Assembly: GCA_013393545.1 (NCBI GenBank)
Contig: JABXHG010000145.1
Location: 1-11,848, forward strand
Reading direction: 5' to 3'
DNA from: Alteromonadaceae bacterium
Lineage (GTDB): Bacteria > Pseudomonadota > Gammaproteobacteria > Pseudomonadales > Oleiphilaceae
DNA: 11,848 nucleotides
The notes below the pieces were generated by a model. That model saw nothing but the letters and a program-made list of their open reading frames with translations. It did no database searches and was not told where the DNA came from. This document shows positions 1 through 9,287 of the stretch, piece after piece. The position numbers and the translations under genes were made by a program. The first letter of the stretch is position 1. Each line of letters opens with the position of its first letter.

Positions 1-1272
1 GACAAGGCGGGGGGTGAGGAGGTACGACATGAGGCCGCTGCAGCGTATGCAGTCCAGGGCTTCGTAGGCGTGGGTTGGGGGGCGGTAGCAGATCCAGTAG
101 TTGCCCACGGGGGGGGCCGGGCGGGCGAGCAGGCGTTCGTGTTCGTTGCTTTGGTTGTCCAGGGCGCGGGCGACTCTGAGGGCGTAGGTCATGGCCGCTT
201 CGCTTTCGATGGCCAGATCGGCGAGCACGTTTTGCATCAGCGGCTGTTCGTTCAGGCGGGCGCCGAAGGCGCTGCGGTGGCGGCAATGGTGGTTGGCCTG
301 GGCGAGGGCCTGGCGCATGCCGGCGGCGCTGCCGGTCATGCAGTCGAAGCGGGTCATGGCGACCATGTCGATGATGGTGCGCACACCTCGTCCTTCTTCG
401 CCCACCATCCAGGCCAGGGCGCCGCGCAGCTCCACTGCGCTGGAGGCGTTGGCGACGTTGCCCATTTTGTTTTTCAGCTGCTGGATCTGCCACGGGTTTT
501 TGCTGCCGTCCGGGCGCCATCGGGGCATCAGGAAGCAGGACAGGCCGGCGTCGGTTTGCGCCAGCACCAGAAAGGCGTCGCACATGGGAGCGGAGACGAA
601 CCATTTGTGGCCCACCAGTTCGTAGGCCTGCCCGGGGCCGTGTTGGCCGACCGGGTAGGCGCGGGTGGTGTTGGCCCGGACGTCGCTGCCGCCCTGTTTT
701 TCGGTCATGGCCATGCCGATGGTGACGCTGTTTTTTTCGGTGTCTGGCAGATTGCGGGGGTCGTAGCTGTTGGCCAGGATTTTCGGCATCCAGAGTTTGG
801 CCAGTTCCGGTTGGCGCTGGAGAGTGGGGATGGCGGCGAAGGTCATGGTGACCGGGCAGCAGTGGGCGGCTTCCACCTGGGAATGCAGATAAAAACGGGC
901 GGCTCTTGCAACCTGGGCGCCCGGAGCCGGATCGGTCCAGGGGGTGCTGTGCAGGCCGTGTTCGAGGGCCACGCGCATCAGTTCATGGTAGGCGGGGTGG
1001 AAGCTGACCTCGTCTACCCGGTGGCCGAACCGGTCGTGAGTTCGGAAGGTTGGCTTGTTGAGGTTGGCCTGGTGGCCAAGGTCGATGGTTTCGGCCTGGC
1101 CGGCCCAGTGTCCGTAGTGTCGAAGGTCATCCCGGGCCTGACCGGCGCCTTCCCGTTCAACCGCAGCCTGTAGGGCCAGGTCTTGTTCGAACAGGTTGTA
1201 GTTTTCCAGCGCGACCGGCTGGTTGACGACGTCGTGGGTGCTGGCGTGATAGTGGTCCGGGCTTTTGGACAT
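1..1272 (-). CDS. aidB: AidB-like acyl-CoA dehydrogenase homologue, 3' end missing
   Basis: Partial flavoprotein of the acyl-CoA dehydrogenase superfamily, 424 codons visible; E. coli AidB has about 540 residues, so roughly the last fifth lies outside the window. The N-terminus (VNQPVALENYNLF, EREGAG), ARAARFYLHSQVEA near 122-135, the flavin-region motif MTEKQGGSD at 189-197, GHKWF at 221-225 and MTRFDC near 306-311 follow E. coli AidB closely. In E. coli AidB is an FAD-containing, DNA-binding protein of the adaptive response to alkylation; its exact reaction is unsettled, and that role is only inferred here. The ATG at 1272 is preceded by a weak AGG element and by a good promoter (1311-1339). 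The final ~45 codons (about 380-424) depart from the family: IRCSG stands where a glycine-rich IGGSG-type turn is expected. I suspect sequence errors there. The gene is divergent from the small protein at 1486. Confidence 0.88.
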   Translation of the reverse strand, partial: MSKSPDHYHASTHDVVNQPVALENYNLFEQDLALQAAVEREGAGQARDDLRHYGHWAGQAETIDLGHQANLNKPTFRTHDRFGHRVDEVSFHPAYHELMRVALEHGLHSTPWTDPAPGAQVARAARFYLHSQVEAAHCCPVTMTFAAIPTLQRQPELAKLWMPKILANSYDPRNLPDTEKNSVTIGMAMTEKQGGSDVRANTTRAYPVGQHGPGQAYELVGHKWFVSAPMCDAFLVLAQTDAGLSCFLMPRWRPDGSKNPWQIQQLKNKMGNVANASSAVELRGALAWMVGEEGRGVRTIIDMVAMTRFDCMTGSAAGMRQALAQANHHCRHRSAFGARLNEQPLMQNVLADLAIESEAAMTYALRVARALDNQSNEHERLLARPAPPVGNYWICYRPPTHAYEALDCIRCSGLMSYLLTPRLV

Positions 1273-1310
1273 AAGGCTGACCTGCGGATGTTTTTTGTCA
1301 GTATCAGCCG

Positions 1311-1339
1311 GATATAGTCCAGTTTTAAGTATTACGCAA
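1311..1339 (-). promoter_or_regulatory. sigma-70-type promoter for the aidB homologue
   Basis: Read on the minus strand: a -35 box TTGCGT (1334-1339), a 17-base spacer, and a -10 box TATATC (1311-1316). This places the transcription start near 1304, about 30 bases before the ATG at 1272. Four of six bases match consensus in each box, and the spacing is ideal. No transcript data support it. Confidence 0.5.
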
Positions 1340-1345
1340 ATTTAA

Positions 1346-1371
1346 TTTGGTCGCGATGGCGCGATTCCAAA
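1346..1371. other. inverted repeat in the divergent intergenic region
   Basis: TTTGG TCGCG (1346-1355) pairs with CGCGA (1360-1364) and CCAAA (1367-1371) around an ATGG loop, with a two-base TT bulge. It lies just upstream of the aidB-side -35 box (1334-1339) and about 115 bases before the ATG at 1486. It could be an operator or a leader hairpin. There is no T-tract of the kind a terminator needs on either strand. Confidence 0.35.
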
Positions 1372-1485
1372 ATCGGGATTATAAAGAGCGCAAGACGGGC
1401 CCGATGGGCCGCCAGTCGAGACCCGGTGCTGTCCCGGCCAGGCCTGGCGCACCCACAGTTCAGTTTTCGTTGATGGGGGAATCTT

Positions 1486-1707
1486 ATGAGTGATTTCGAC
1501 GAAAGCGCCCTGGACAATGCTGGCAACTGGAATGCCGAAGCTTTTGACGACCATTCACCGGCCGGCCGTGCCCGGGTGAGAGCCCAGTTGCAGGCCGATA
1601 TTGAAGCGTTTCTGCAGCGCGGTGGCCAAATCGAGGAGCTGGATACCCATTTCCAGTCGGGCGCCACCCGCAAGGTGGAAGTGGGTTTTAACAACCGCAC
1701 TCTGTAA
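1486..1707 (+). CDS. small acidic protein with a SutA-like C-terminal motif
   Basis: A 73-residue protein I cannot name with confidence. The first ~25 residues are rich in Asp, Glu, Asn and Ala and look disordered. Residues ~26-47 form a likely helix (GRARVRAQLQADIEAFLQ), followed by RGGQIEELD. The pattern 'xxxFLxRGGxIxEI' followed by a short basic tail resembles, from memory, the C-terminal part of SutA, a small RNA-polymerase-binding regulator of slow-growing Pseudomonas aeruginosa. That likeness is weak and should be treated as a lead only. The ATG has a strong ribosome binding site, GGGGGA at 1475-1480, five bases upstream, and codon use fits the neighbours, so translation is likely. The gene stands alone between the divergent aidB homologue and hemB, and no clear terminator follows it. 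Confidence 0.72.
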   Translation: MSDFDESALDNAGNWNAEAFDDHSPAGRARVRAQLQADIEAFLQRGGQIEELDTHFQSGATRKVEVGFNNRTL

Positions 1708-1739
1708 TCCCGCTCCTTCTTTTTCTTCTTGATTCCTCT

Positions 1740-1759
1740 GGGTGCCCGGCCGGGCACCC
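1740..1759. repeat. perfect 20-base GC-rich palindrome
   Basis: GGGTGCCCGG is followed immediately by its exact reverse complement, with no spacer. It lies 33 bases after the stop of the small protein and ahead of hemB. A pyrimidine-rich tract precedes it (1713-1735), but no T-run follows it, so it is a poor intrinsic terminator for the plus-strand gene. It may be a dimeric protein's binding site or an RNA 3'-end stabiliser. Confidence 0.45.
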
Positions 1760-1826
1760 GGGTATTGTCATTGCACTGTCATGAATTGACCTCACACTCG
1801 GCCGAAATTGCCTTCGGGGTGTATGA

Positions 1827-2888
<1,062 letters not shown>

Positions 2889-2891
2889 TAA

Positions 2892-2915
2892 CCGGCGGGA
2901 GAAGTCACCTGCCGG
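2892..2915 (+). other. hairpin between hemB and ppk1
   Basis: CCGGCGGG (2892-2899) pairs with CCTGCCGG (2908-2915), eight pairs including one G-U, across an eight-base loop. No T-run follows, so it should not stop transcription. It might protect an mRNA end or tune ppk1 expression relative to hemB. Confidence 0.3.
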
Positions 2916-2932
2916 GACAATCATGGAAATGA

Positions 2933-5080
2933 ATGATAATGACAAGCAAGAATGCGAAAAGCCCGACCAATGCCGAACAGGTCGTACCGGCGCCGGTGGA
3001 TCTGTCGCCGGCGGATGATGCGGTGAATATCGATTCCACCGAAAACTACTTCAATCGGGAACTCAGCCAGCTGCAGTTCAACTACCGGGTATTGAAGCAG
3101 GCGCTGGATCGCACCCATCCGCTGATTAACCGTCTGATTTTCAGCTGCATCTTCAGCAGCAACATGGACGAATTCTTTGAAATCCGGGTGGCGGGTCTGC
3201 GTGAGCAGTTGAAATACGGCCGCGAGAAAATCGGCGTGGACGGCATGCAGCCGGAGCAGGTGCTGGCGGAGATCAGCCGCATCGCTCACGAGTATATCGA
3301 CGAGCAGTACGACATTCTCAACAACGTACTGATTCCCGAGCTGGAAAAGGAAAACATCCACTTTGTCCGCCGCCGGGACTGGACCGAAGCCCAGGCCGAA
3401 TGGGTGCGGAACTACTTTGAGGACGAAGTTTTGCCGGTGGTCAGCCCCATCGGCCTGGACCCGTCTCACCCGTTCCCGCGCCTGGTCAACAAGAGCCTGA
3501 ACTTTATCGTCGAGCTGGACGGCAAGGATGCGTTCGGCCGTGAAACCGGCATGGCCATTGTGCCGGCTCCCCGGTCACTGCCGCGCCTGGTGCGTTTGCC
3601 GGACGAGATCTGCGAGGGTGGCGACAACCTGGTGTTCCTGTCCTCCATGATCCACGCCCACGCCGATGAGCTGTTCCCCGGCATGGAAGTGAAGGGCTGC
3701 TATCAGTTCCGCCTGACCCGCAACGCCGACCTGGAACTGGAAGACGATCTGGAAGACCTGGCCTCGGCCCTGCGCGGTGAGCTGCTGAGCCGCCGGTTCG
3801 GCGATGCTGTGCGCCTGGAAGTGGCGGACAACTGTCCGGAAGAACTGATGAACTTCCTGCTGCGGGAATTTGGCCTGACCGAACGTGACCTGTACAAGGT
3901 CCACGGCCCGGTGAACCTGACCCGACTGATGGCGGTGGGCAGCCTGGTGGATCGCCCGGACCTGACCTATTCGCACTTTTCGCCGTCGATTCCGCGCCAG
4001 ATCCGCAGCAAGGATTCGATGTTCGACGCCATCCGCAAGCGCCCGATACTGCTGTTGCATCCCTACGAGAATTTCAGCCCGGTGGTGGATCTGCTGCGCC
4101 AGGCGGCCAAGGACCCCCACGTACTGGCTATTCGCCAGACCCTGTATCGTACCGGCGCCAACTCGGAAATCGTCGAGGCGCTGGCGGACGCCGCCCGCCG
4201 TGGCAAGGAAGTCACCGCCGTGATCGAGCTGCGGGCACGGTTTAGTGAGGAGGAAAACCTGGAGCTGGCCAGCCGACTGCAAGAAGCCGGGGTGATCGTG
4301 GTGTATGGCGTGGTGGGTTACAAAACCCACGCCAAGATGATTCTGATCGTTCGACGGGAAGAGGGCCGCCTGCGCCGTTACGTGCACCTGGGCACCGGCA
4401 ACTACCACGCCGGCAACGCCCGGCTGTATACCGACTACAGCTTCATGACCTGCGACGAGTCCATTGGCGACGACGTCAACAAGCTGTTCCAGCAGCTCAC
4501 CGGCATGGGCAAGGCACTGAAAATCAAGAAACTGTTCCACGCCCCCTTTACCCTGCATGAACGACTGATCAGCCTGATCGAACGGGAAGCCAGCTATGGT
4601 GAAAAAGGCCGCCTGATTTTCAAGTTCAACGCCCTGACCGAAGCACAGGTGATCAAGGCCTTGTATCGCGCGTCCCAGGCGGGGGTGAAAATCGACCTGA
4701 TCATTCGCGGTATCTGTTGCCTGCGCCCGGGCGTGCCGGGGCTGTCGGAGAACATTCAGGTGCGTTCGATCATCGGTCGTTTCCTGGAGCATACCCGGGT
4801 TTATTATTTCGGTAACAAGGGCCGGCCGGACGTCTACTGCTCCAGTGCCGACGCCATGGAACGCAACCTGCTGAACCGGGTGGAAACCGCCTTCCCGGTG
4901 GAAGACCCGGCCCTGATCAACCGTTTGCGCGAAGACCTGGACACCTACCTGGCGGACAACTGCCAGTCCTGGGAGTTGCAGCCGGACGGCAGTTACCTGC
5001 AGAATCATCCGGGTGACGACGAAGACCCGGTGGCCTCGCAACTGGTGCTTCTTGAACGCCTGACCAGCAGTGCTGGCTAA
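2933..5080 (+). CDS. ppk1: polyphosphate kinase 1
   Basis: Reversibly polymerises the terminal phosphate of ATP into inorganic polyphosphate, working through a phospho-histidine intermediate at the inner face of the membrane. The protein has 715 residues, typical of PPK1. The N-domain starts at [16 protein letters not shown] (39-54). The catalytic core has [13 protein letters not shown] (434-446), the histidine H466 in YKTHAKM (equivalent to the autophosphorylated His of E. coli), HLGTGNYH (485-492) and the second conserved histidine H620 in [11 protein letters not shown]. Domains appear intact. ATG 2933 has GGA five bases upstream; ATG 2939, two codons later, is the alternative. It lies 44 bases after hemB on the same strand. 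No exopolyphosphatase gene (ppx) is present in the window, although in Pseudomonas ppx lies next to ppk1. Confidence 0.97.
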   Translation: MIMTSKNAKSPTNAEQVVPAPVDLSPADDAVNIDSTENYFNRELSQLQFNYRVLKQALDRTHPLINRLIFSCIFSSNMDEFFEIRVAGLREQLKYGREKIGVDGMQPEQVLAEISRIAHEYIDEQYDILNNVLIPELEKENIHFVRRRDWTEAQAEWVRNYFEDEVLPVVSPIGLDPSHPFPRLVNKSLNFIVELDGKDAFGRETGMAIVPAPRSLPRLVRLPDEICEGGDNLVFLSSMIHAHADELFPGMEVKGCYQFRLTRNADLELEDDLEDLASALRGELLSRRFGDAVRLEVADNCPEELMNFLLREFGLTERDLYKVHGPVNLTRLMAVGSLVDRPDLTYSHFSPSIPRQIRSKDSMFDAIRKRPILLLHPYENFSPVVDLLRQAAKDPHVLAIRQTLYRTGANSEIVEALADAARRGKEVTAVIELRARFSEEENLELASRLQEAGVIVVYGVVGYKTHAKMILIVRREEGRLRRYVHLGTGNYHAGNARLYTDYSFMTCDESIGDDVNKLFQQLTGMGKALKIKKLFHAPFTLHERLISLIEREASYGEKGRLIFKFNALTEAQVIKALYRASQAGVKIDLIIRGICCLRPGVPGLSENIQVRSIIGRFLEHTRVYYFGNKGRPDVYCSSADAMERNLLNRVETAFPVEDPALINRLREDLDTYLADNCQSWELQPDGSYLQNHPGDDEDPVASQLVLLERLTSSAG

Positions 5081-5113
5081 TACCCGGTGCCGGTGAAGGG
5101 ACAATAACGAAAT

Positions 5114-5118
5114 AAGGA
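5114..5118 (+). promoter_or_regulatory. ribosome binding site for a TTG start
   Basis: AAGGA lies eight bases before TTG at 5127. No in-frame ATG exists until about codon 40, beyond the hydrophobic N-terminus, so TTG is the only start that keeps the export signal. Confidence 0.6.
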
Positions 5119-5126
5119 ATGGAACC

Positions 5127-6410
5127 TTGAAATTCAATAAATGGATAGCCGCTGGTGCGGTGCTGTTGGTGGGTGCTGGCGCGGCGCCCTGGGGTGTTGG
5201 TTATGTCACTGAACAGCAGTGGCAGCAGGCCACCGACGAGATGAACACCGCCCAGCCGTTCGTGCGTGTCAGCACCGACGATTACGATCGGGGCATTCTG
5301 GGCGCCGAAACCTCCGGTACCCTGACCCTGCTGGACCCGGCCACGGGCGACAGCCGGCAAATCGAGTTCGAAGCAACCGTGAACCACGGCGTGACCGGCA
5401 GCCTGATGGATTTTCGCCCCCGCAATGGCTGGCAGCCGGAAGGCGCCGACTGGTTCCCGGAAAACGAGCCCCGGTTGACCCTGGAGAGCCGGGTGTGGGG
5501 TAACGCCACCATCGAGTTGAACATGCCGGTGATCGAGTTTGACGACACCGTCACTGGCGAGAGCTTTCGCAGCAGTGGTGGTCTGGCCCGGATCGACGTC
5601 AGCGGCATGGGCGAGCAGGCCGATCTGCTGCTGGTCTGGCCGGAACTGGCTCTGACCACCCCGCAGGCGGACATCTTCCTGGAGAACATCGAGCTTGAGC
5701 AGGAAGTGGCGCTGCTTCGGGGCAGCGTCTGGACCGGTTCCGGCACGCTGTCGCTTGAGCGCCTGGCGGCACAGAGTTCAACCAGCCCCTCGGTGGTCAT
5801 GGAAGAGCTGGTGATTGGCAGTGTGACCGATGCGGTCAACGACAACCAGGATCTGAATTCCGAAGTGACTTTCGACCTTGCTTCGATGACCTTCGAAGGC
5901 GAATCCTACGGGCCCCATCACCTGGGTGTGTTTGTCGATGGCCTGGACGTGGACAGCTGGAATTTGTTCAGCGAGACCATCAGTGAGTTGCAGATGCTGG
6001 CCTTGCAGGAAGATCCAGATACCTTCGAGCAGCAGATGCGCCTGATGCAGGAGGTGACGAATTCCCTGCAGGATCTGGTCAGCGCCGGATTGTCGGTCGG
6101 GGTTCGGGATCTGAGTCTGGTGACGCCGGATGGTGAAGTCAGCGGTAACCTGGAACTGTCGCACCCGGCCCTGACCGAGGCCGAACGCCAGGAGCTGCTG
6201 ATGATCATGCCCCGGCTGACCGGCAACTTTAACCTGAGCCTGCCGGTGGCGCTGGCGGAAAATGACCCGGACATGCGCCGGCAGGTGGCCCCGCTGATCA
6301 AACAGGGCCTGTTGGTGCAGGAAAACGGGCAGCTGATGATGCGTGGCACCCTCAACGAGATGGTGCTGGACGTTAACGGTACGCCCATGCCGTTGCCGCC
6401 CCTGCTGTAA
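5127..6410 (+). CDS. DUF945/YdgA-like envelope protein
   Basis: A 427-residue protein of the DUF945 (YdgA) type, whose biochemical role is not established. Residues 6-20 form a hydrophobic N-terminal segment after MKFNKW, a signal peptide or membrane anchor placing the rest in the periplasm. The early motif YDRGILGAETSGTL (53-66) matches the family's 'Y-x-R-G-hydrophobic' signature followed by beta strands. The remainder is Asp/Glu-rich, alternates beta-like segments (VFVDGLDVDSW, LSVGVRDLSLVTPDGEVSGNLEL) with a helical stretch around 280-315, and has no cysteine. It starts at TTG with AAGGA eight bases upstream, 46 bases after ppk1, so it probably shares the hemB-ppk1 transcript. It converges with coaD across only 27 bases, and no T-rich terminator is visible between them. 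The family call rests on my reading of the N-terminus. Confidence 0.8.
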   Translation: MKFNKWIAAGAVLLVGAGAAPWGVGYVTEQQWQQATDEMNTAQPFVRVSTDDYDRGILGAETSGTLTLLDPATGDSRQIEFEATVNHGVTGSLMDFRPRNGWQPEGADWFPENEPRLTLESRVWGNATIELNMPVIEFDDTVTGESFRSSGGLARIDVSGMGEQADLLLVWPELALTTPQADIFLENIELEQEVALLRGSVWTGSGTLSLERLAAQSSTSPSVVMEELVIGSVTDAVNDNQDLNSEVTFDLASMTFEGESYGPHHLGVFVDGLDVDSWNLFSETISELQMLALQEDPDTFEQQMRLMQEVTNSLQDLVSAGLSVGVRDLSLVTPDGEVSGNLELSHPALTEAERQELLMIMPRLTGNFNLSLPVALAENDPDMRRQVAPLIKQGLLVQENGQLMMRGTLNEMVLDVNGTPMPLPPLL

Positions 6411-6437
6411 TCAGGGCGGCGCGGCGCCGGCGGGTGC

Positions 6438-7058
<621 letters not shown>

Positions 7059-8480
7059 TCAGCGAATGAACAGTTTATAGACGAGCCGATGAACCAGCCC
7101 GCCATGGGGTGGATAGACAAACCGGCCGCTGTTGAATTTCTGGCGAGTGAACACCGCCCGTTGGTGGGAGAAGGTCAGGAAACCTTCCCGGCCGTGGTAA
7201 TGGCCCATGCCCGAATCGCCAATGCCGCCAAAGGGTAGATCTTCCTGTGCCACGTGCATCAGTGTGTCATTGATGCACACGCCACCGGAGTGGGTTCGGG
7301 CCAGCACTGATTTCTGCAACTCCTTGTCATAACTGAAAAAATACAGTGCCAAGGGGCGCGGGCGGTCGTTTACATGGTTGATCGCCTCATCCAAGGCCGT
7401 GTAGGGCACCACCGGCAACACCGGCCCGAAGATTTCTTCCCGCATGATCGCCATGTCCGGGCGGGTGTTCAGCAGCAAGGTTATGGGCATTTTGTGGCCG
7501 GTGTCGTTGAAGGTTTCGCCCTTGGGGTTGATTTCCACCATGGTTGCGCCCTGGTCACGGGCATTGTCCAGCAGTTCGCGGAGGCGATGTCGCTGGCGTT
7601 GGTTGATGATGGCGGTGTAGTCCGGGTTGTCGCTCAGTGTGGGGTACATTCGAGCAAACTGCTTGCGGAACTCGGCGACAAAATTGTCCACCCGATGCGC
7701 GGGGCACAACACGTAATCCGGCGCCACACAGGTCTGGCCGGCATTCAGTGCCTTGCCGAAAGCAATACGGCCGGCGGCATCGGCCATGGGTACATCCGGC
7801 CCGATAATGGCTGGTGACTTGCCGCCCAGCTCCAGAGTAACCGGTGTCAGGTTGTCGGCCGCCGCCCGCATGACCAGCCGGCCGACTGCAGTGGAACCGG
7901 TGAATAGCAGATGGTCGAACGGCTGCCGGGAAAATTCAGCGGCCACCTCCGCCTCGCCGGTAATCACGCACACCTGCTGTTCGTCGAAATACCGCTCGAC
8001 CAGTTGCTGCAACAGCGCCGAGGTGTGCGGGGTGAATTCCGACATCTTGATCATCACCCGGTTGCCCGCCGCCAGTGCCGCCACCAGTGGGCCCACGGCC
8101 AGATAAAGCGGGTAGTTCCAGGGCACGATAATGCCCACCACCCCCTTGGCCTGATATTCCACCCGGTTTTTGGCGGGCTGGAACAGGGGCGACACTCGCC
8201 GGCGGGACGGTTTCATCCAGCGGGGCAGGTGTTTGCGGGCGTAATGGATGGCTTCAACGGAAGGCAGGATTTCGGCAATGCGGGTTTCATCCGCCGAACG
8301 GCCGCTGAAGTCCTGGTCGATGGCGTCAATCAGTTCCTGCTGGTGCGACAGCAACAGTTGCCTGAGCGTGGCCAGCTCTTCCCGGCGCTCTTGTGTCGAG
8401 GTCCGCGGGCGGGCCTGAAAGGCTTCCCGCTGGCGGGCAAAAACCCGATGGAGTCGCTCAATGCCGCTGTCAGCCGGCAT
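7059..8480 (-). CDS. calB: coniferyl-type aldehyde dehydrogenase
   Basis: NAD(P)-dependent oxidation of an aldehyde to its carboxylic acid in the cytosol. The 473-residue protein has a complete ALDH active site: N122 in VPWNYP, K145, E217 in TLELGGKSP, the nucleophile C251 in NAGQTCVAPD, EEIFGPVLP (348-356) and the PFGGIGDSGMGHYHG loop (416-430). The short form lacking an N-terminal extension, and the C-terminal RFVYPPHG region, fit the coniferyl aldehyde dehydrogenase/fatty aldehyde dehydrogenase branch. The natural substrate cannot be read from sequence; long-chain or aromatic aldehydes are both possible. The ATG lies inside the end of engB, an 11-base overlap, with GGAGG (8490-8494) nine bases upstream, so translation is probably coupled. 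Relatives work beside a GMC alcohol oxidoreductase, which seems to be missing here (see the remnant at 6947-7051). Confidence 0.9.
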   Translation of the reverse strand: MPADSGIERLHRVFARQREAFQARPRTSTQERREELATLRQLLLSHQQELIDAIDQDFSGRSADETRIAEILPSVEAIHYARKHLPRWMKPSRRRVSPLFQPAKNRVEYQAKGVVGIIVPWNYPLYLAVGPLVAALAAGNRVMIKMSEFTPHTSALLQQLVERYFDEQQVCVITGEAEVAAEFSRQPFDHLLFTGSTAVGRLVMRAAADNLTPVTLELGGKSPAIIGPDVPMADAAGRIAFGKALNAGQTCVAPDYVLCPAHRVDNFVAEFRKQFARMYPTLSDNPDYTAIINQRQRHRLRELLDNARDQGATMVEINPKGETFNDTGHKMPITLLLNTRPDMAIMREEIFGPVLPVVPYTALDEAINHVNDRPRPLALYFFSYDKELQKSVLARTHSGGVCINDTLMHVAQEDLPFGGIGDSGMGHYHGREGFLTFSHQRAVFTRQKFNSGRFVYPPHGGLVHRLVYKLFIR

Positions 8481-9105
8481 CTTCGTTGGCCTCCAGCCAT
8501 TGGGTCAGCGCCTCGCGGCATTCGTCAACGCCCCGTTTTGAGGTGGCGGAGAACATGATCAAATGCTCCACGCACTGGTAATCCTTGAGTTTTTTGGCAA
8601 TGCCCAGCATGCTGGTTTTGGCCTGGCCGAACTTCAGTTTGTCAGCCTTGGTGGCCAGAATCATCAGCGGTAGCTGGTTGTGTTCGCACCACTCCACCAT
8701 CATCTGGTCGAATTCGGTCAGCGGGTGGCGAATATCCATGACCAGCACCAGGCCGCGCAGGCAGCGGCGTTCGTTCAGGTAGTGGCCCAGGTGCTGTTGC
8801 CAGTCGTCCTTCATGTCCCGGGAGACTTTGGCGTAGCCATAACCCGGCAGATCAACAAGATGCATGCCAGGTTTGTTCAGGCTGAAAAAGTTGATCAGCC
8901 GTGTGCGGCCGGGGGTTTTACTGGTACGGGCCAGCTTGCCGTTGGCGGTAATGGCGTTCAGGGCGCTGGATTTGCCGGCATTGGAGCGTCCGGCGAAGGC
9001 CACCTCGGCGCCGGTGTCGGGTGGGCATTCCTCCAGACGCGAGGCGCTGATCAGAAAACGGGCGCTGTTGAAAGAGAGGCTTTTTTGAGTCAGGTCAGAG
9101 TCCAC
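8470..9105 (-). CDS. engB: ribosome biogenesis GTPase EngB/YsxC/YihA
   Basis: Small cytosolic GTPase needed for assembly of the large ribosomal subunit. With the chosen start the protein has 211 residues, matching the family (about 200-220). Motifs: G1 GRSNAGKSS (39-47), TSKTPGRT (61-68), G3 DLPGYGYAKV (85-94), MDIRHPL (123-129), G4 TKAD (152-155) and G5 SATSKRG (186-192). The reading frame stays open up to 9246, but that would add 47 residues unlike the family. GTG at 9105 gives the expected N-terminus DLTQKSLSFNSARFLIS, and AAAGGA lies 12 bases upstream, slightly long spacing. It is divergent from cytochrome c4 and overlaps the downstream aldehyde dehydrogenase, an unusual partner for an essential GTPase. 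Confidence 0.94.
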   Translation of the reverse strand: MDSDLTQKSLSFNSARFLISASRLEECPPDTGAEVAFAGRSNAGKSSALNAITANGKLARTSKTPGRTRLINFFSLNKPGMHLVDLPGYGYAKVSRDMKDDWQQHLGHYLNERRCLRGLVLVMDIRHPLTEFDQMMVEWCEHNQLPLMILATKADKLKFGQAKTSMLGIAKKLKDYQCVEHLIMFSATSKRGVDECREALTQWLEANEDAG

Positions 9106-9126
9106 GACGGTTCGCGTTCCTTTGGA

Positions 9127-9154
9127 TTTCAGTTGCTGGCGATTAATGTATAAT
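9127..9154 (+). promoter_or_regulatory. promoter for the cytochrome c4 gene
   Basis: A perfect -10 box TATAAT (9149-9154) with a weak -35 box TTTCAG (9127-9132) at 16 bases. Transcription would start near 9161 and leave a leader of about 127 bases before the ATG. The leader holds a small hairpin, AGCGC-TGT-GCGCT at 9175-9187. The same AT-rich stretch must also hold the engB promoter on the other strand, which I could not place with confidence. Confidence 0.5.
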
Positions 9155-9287
9155 GCTACACCAATTTCCGGTGGAGCGCTGTGCGCTGCCGCTGTCAGAA
9201 ACAGTTTCCAGCCTGATGGGTCAGTGCCTGCCGGCTGAACAATCAAGAATATTGTCTAGTTTCAAAGATGAGAGAAGCGGAGCGAGC

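Noticed and set aside
70..1173. 367-codon open frame on the plus strand
   Set aside because: It lies antisense to the aidB homologue and its residues (Gly, Ala, Val, His runs) are those expected from GC-rich codon bias on the other strand. It has no recognisable domain.
1381..1393. Possible Ada box (AAAGAGCGCAAG) upstream of the small gene, which would fit alkylation control of aidB
   Set aside because: The AAT half at the required six-base distance from GCAA reads ATA, and the orientation points to the small gene rather than to aidB. One partial match is not enough.
2910..5115. Similar bases (GGGACAAT followed by an A-rich stretch) before both ppk1 and the DUF945 gene, as a repeated control element
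   Set aside because: Only eight bases match exactly, and both sites are short leaders where purine-rich sequence is expected by chance.
3575..5137. 520-codon open frame antisense to ppk1, and a 352-codon frame antisense to hemB (1887-2945)
   Set aside because: Both mirror strongly conserved genes. Their His/Gln/Val-rich composition is typical of a complement-frame shadow in GC-rich DNA.
6411..6437. GC-rich inverted repeat between the convergent DUF945 gene and coaD as a terminator
   Set aside because: The stem is short and imperfect and no T-run follows on either strand.
9106..9246. N-terminal extension of EngB up to a TTG at 9246
   Set aside because: The extra 47 residues do not resemble EngB and would run through the cytochrome c4 promoter region. 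GTG at 9105 gives the family length.
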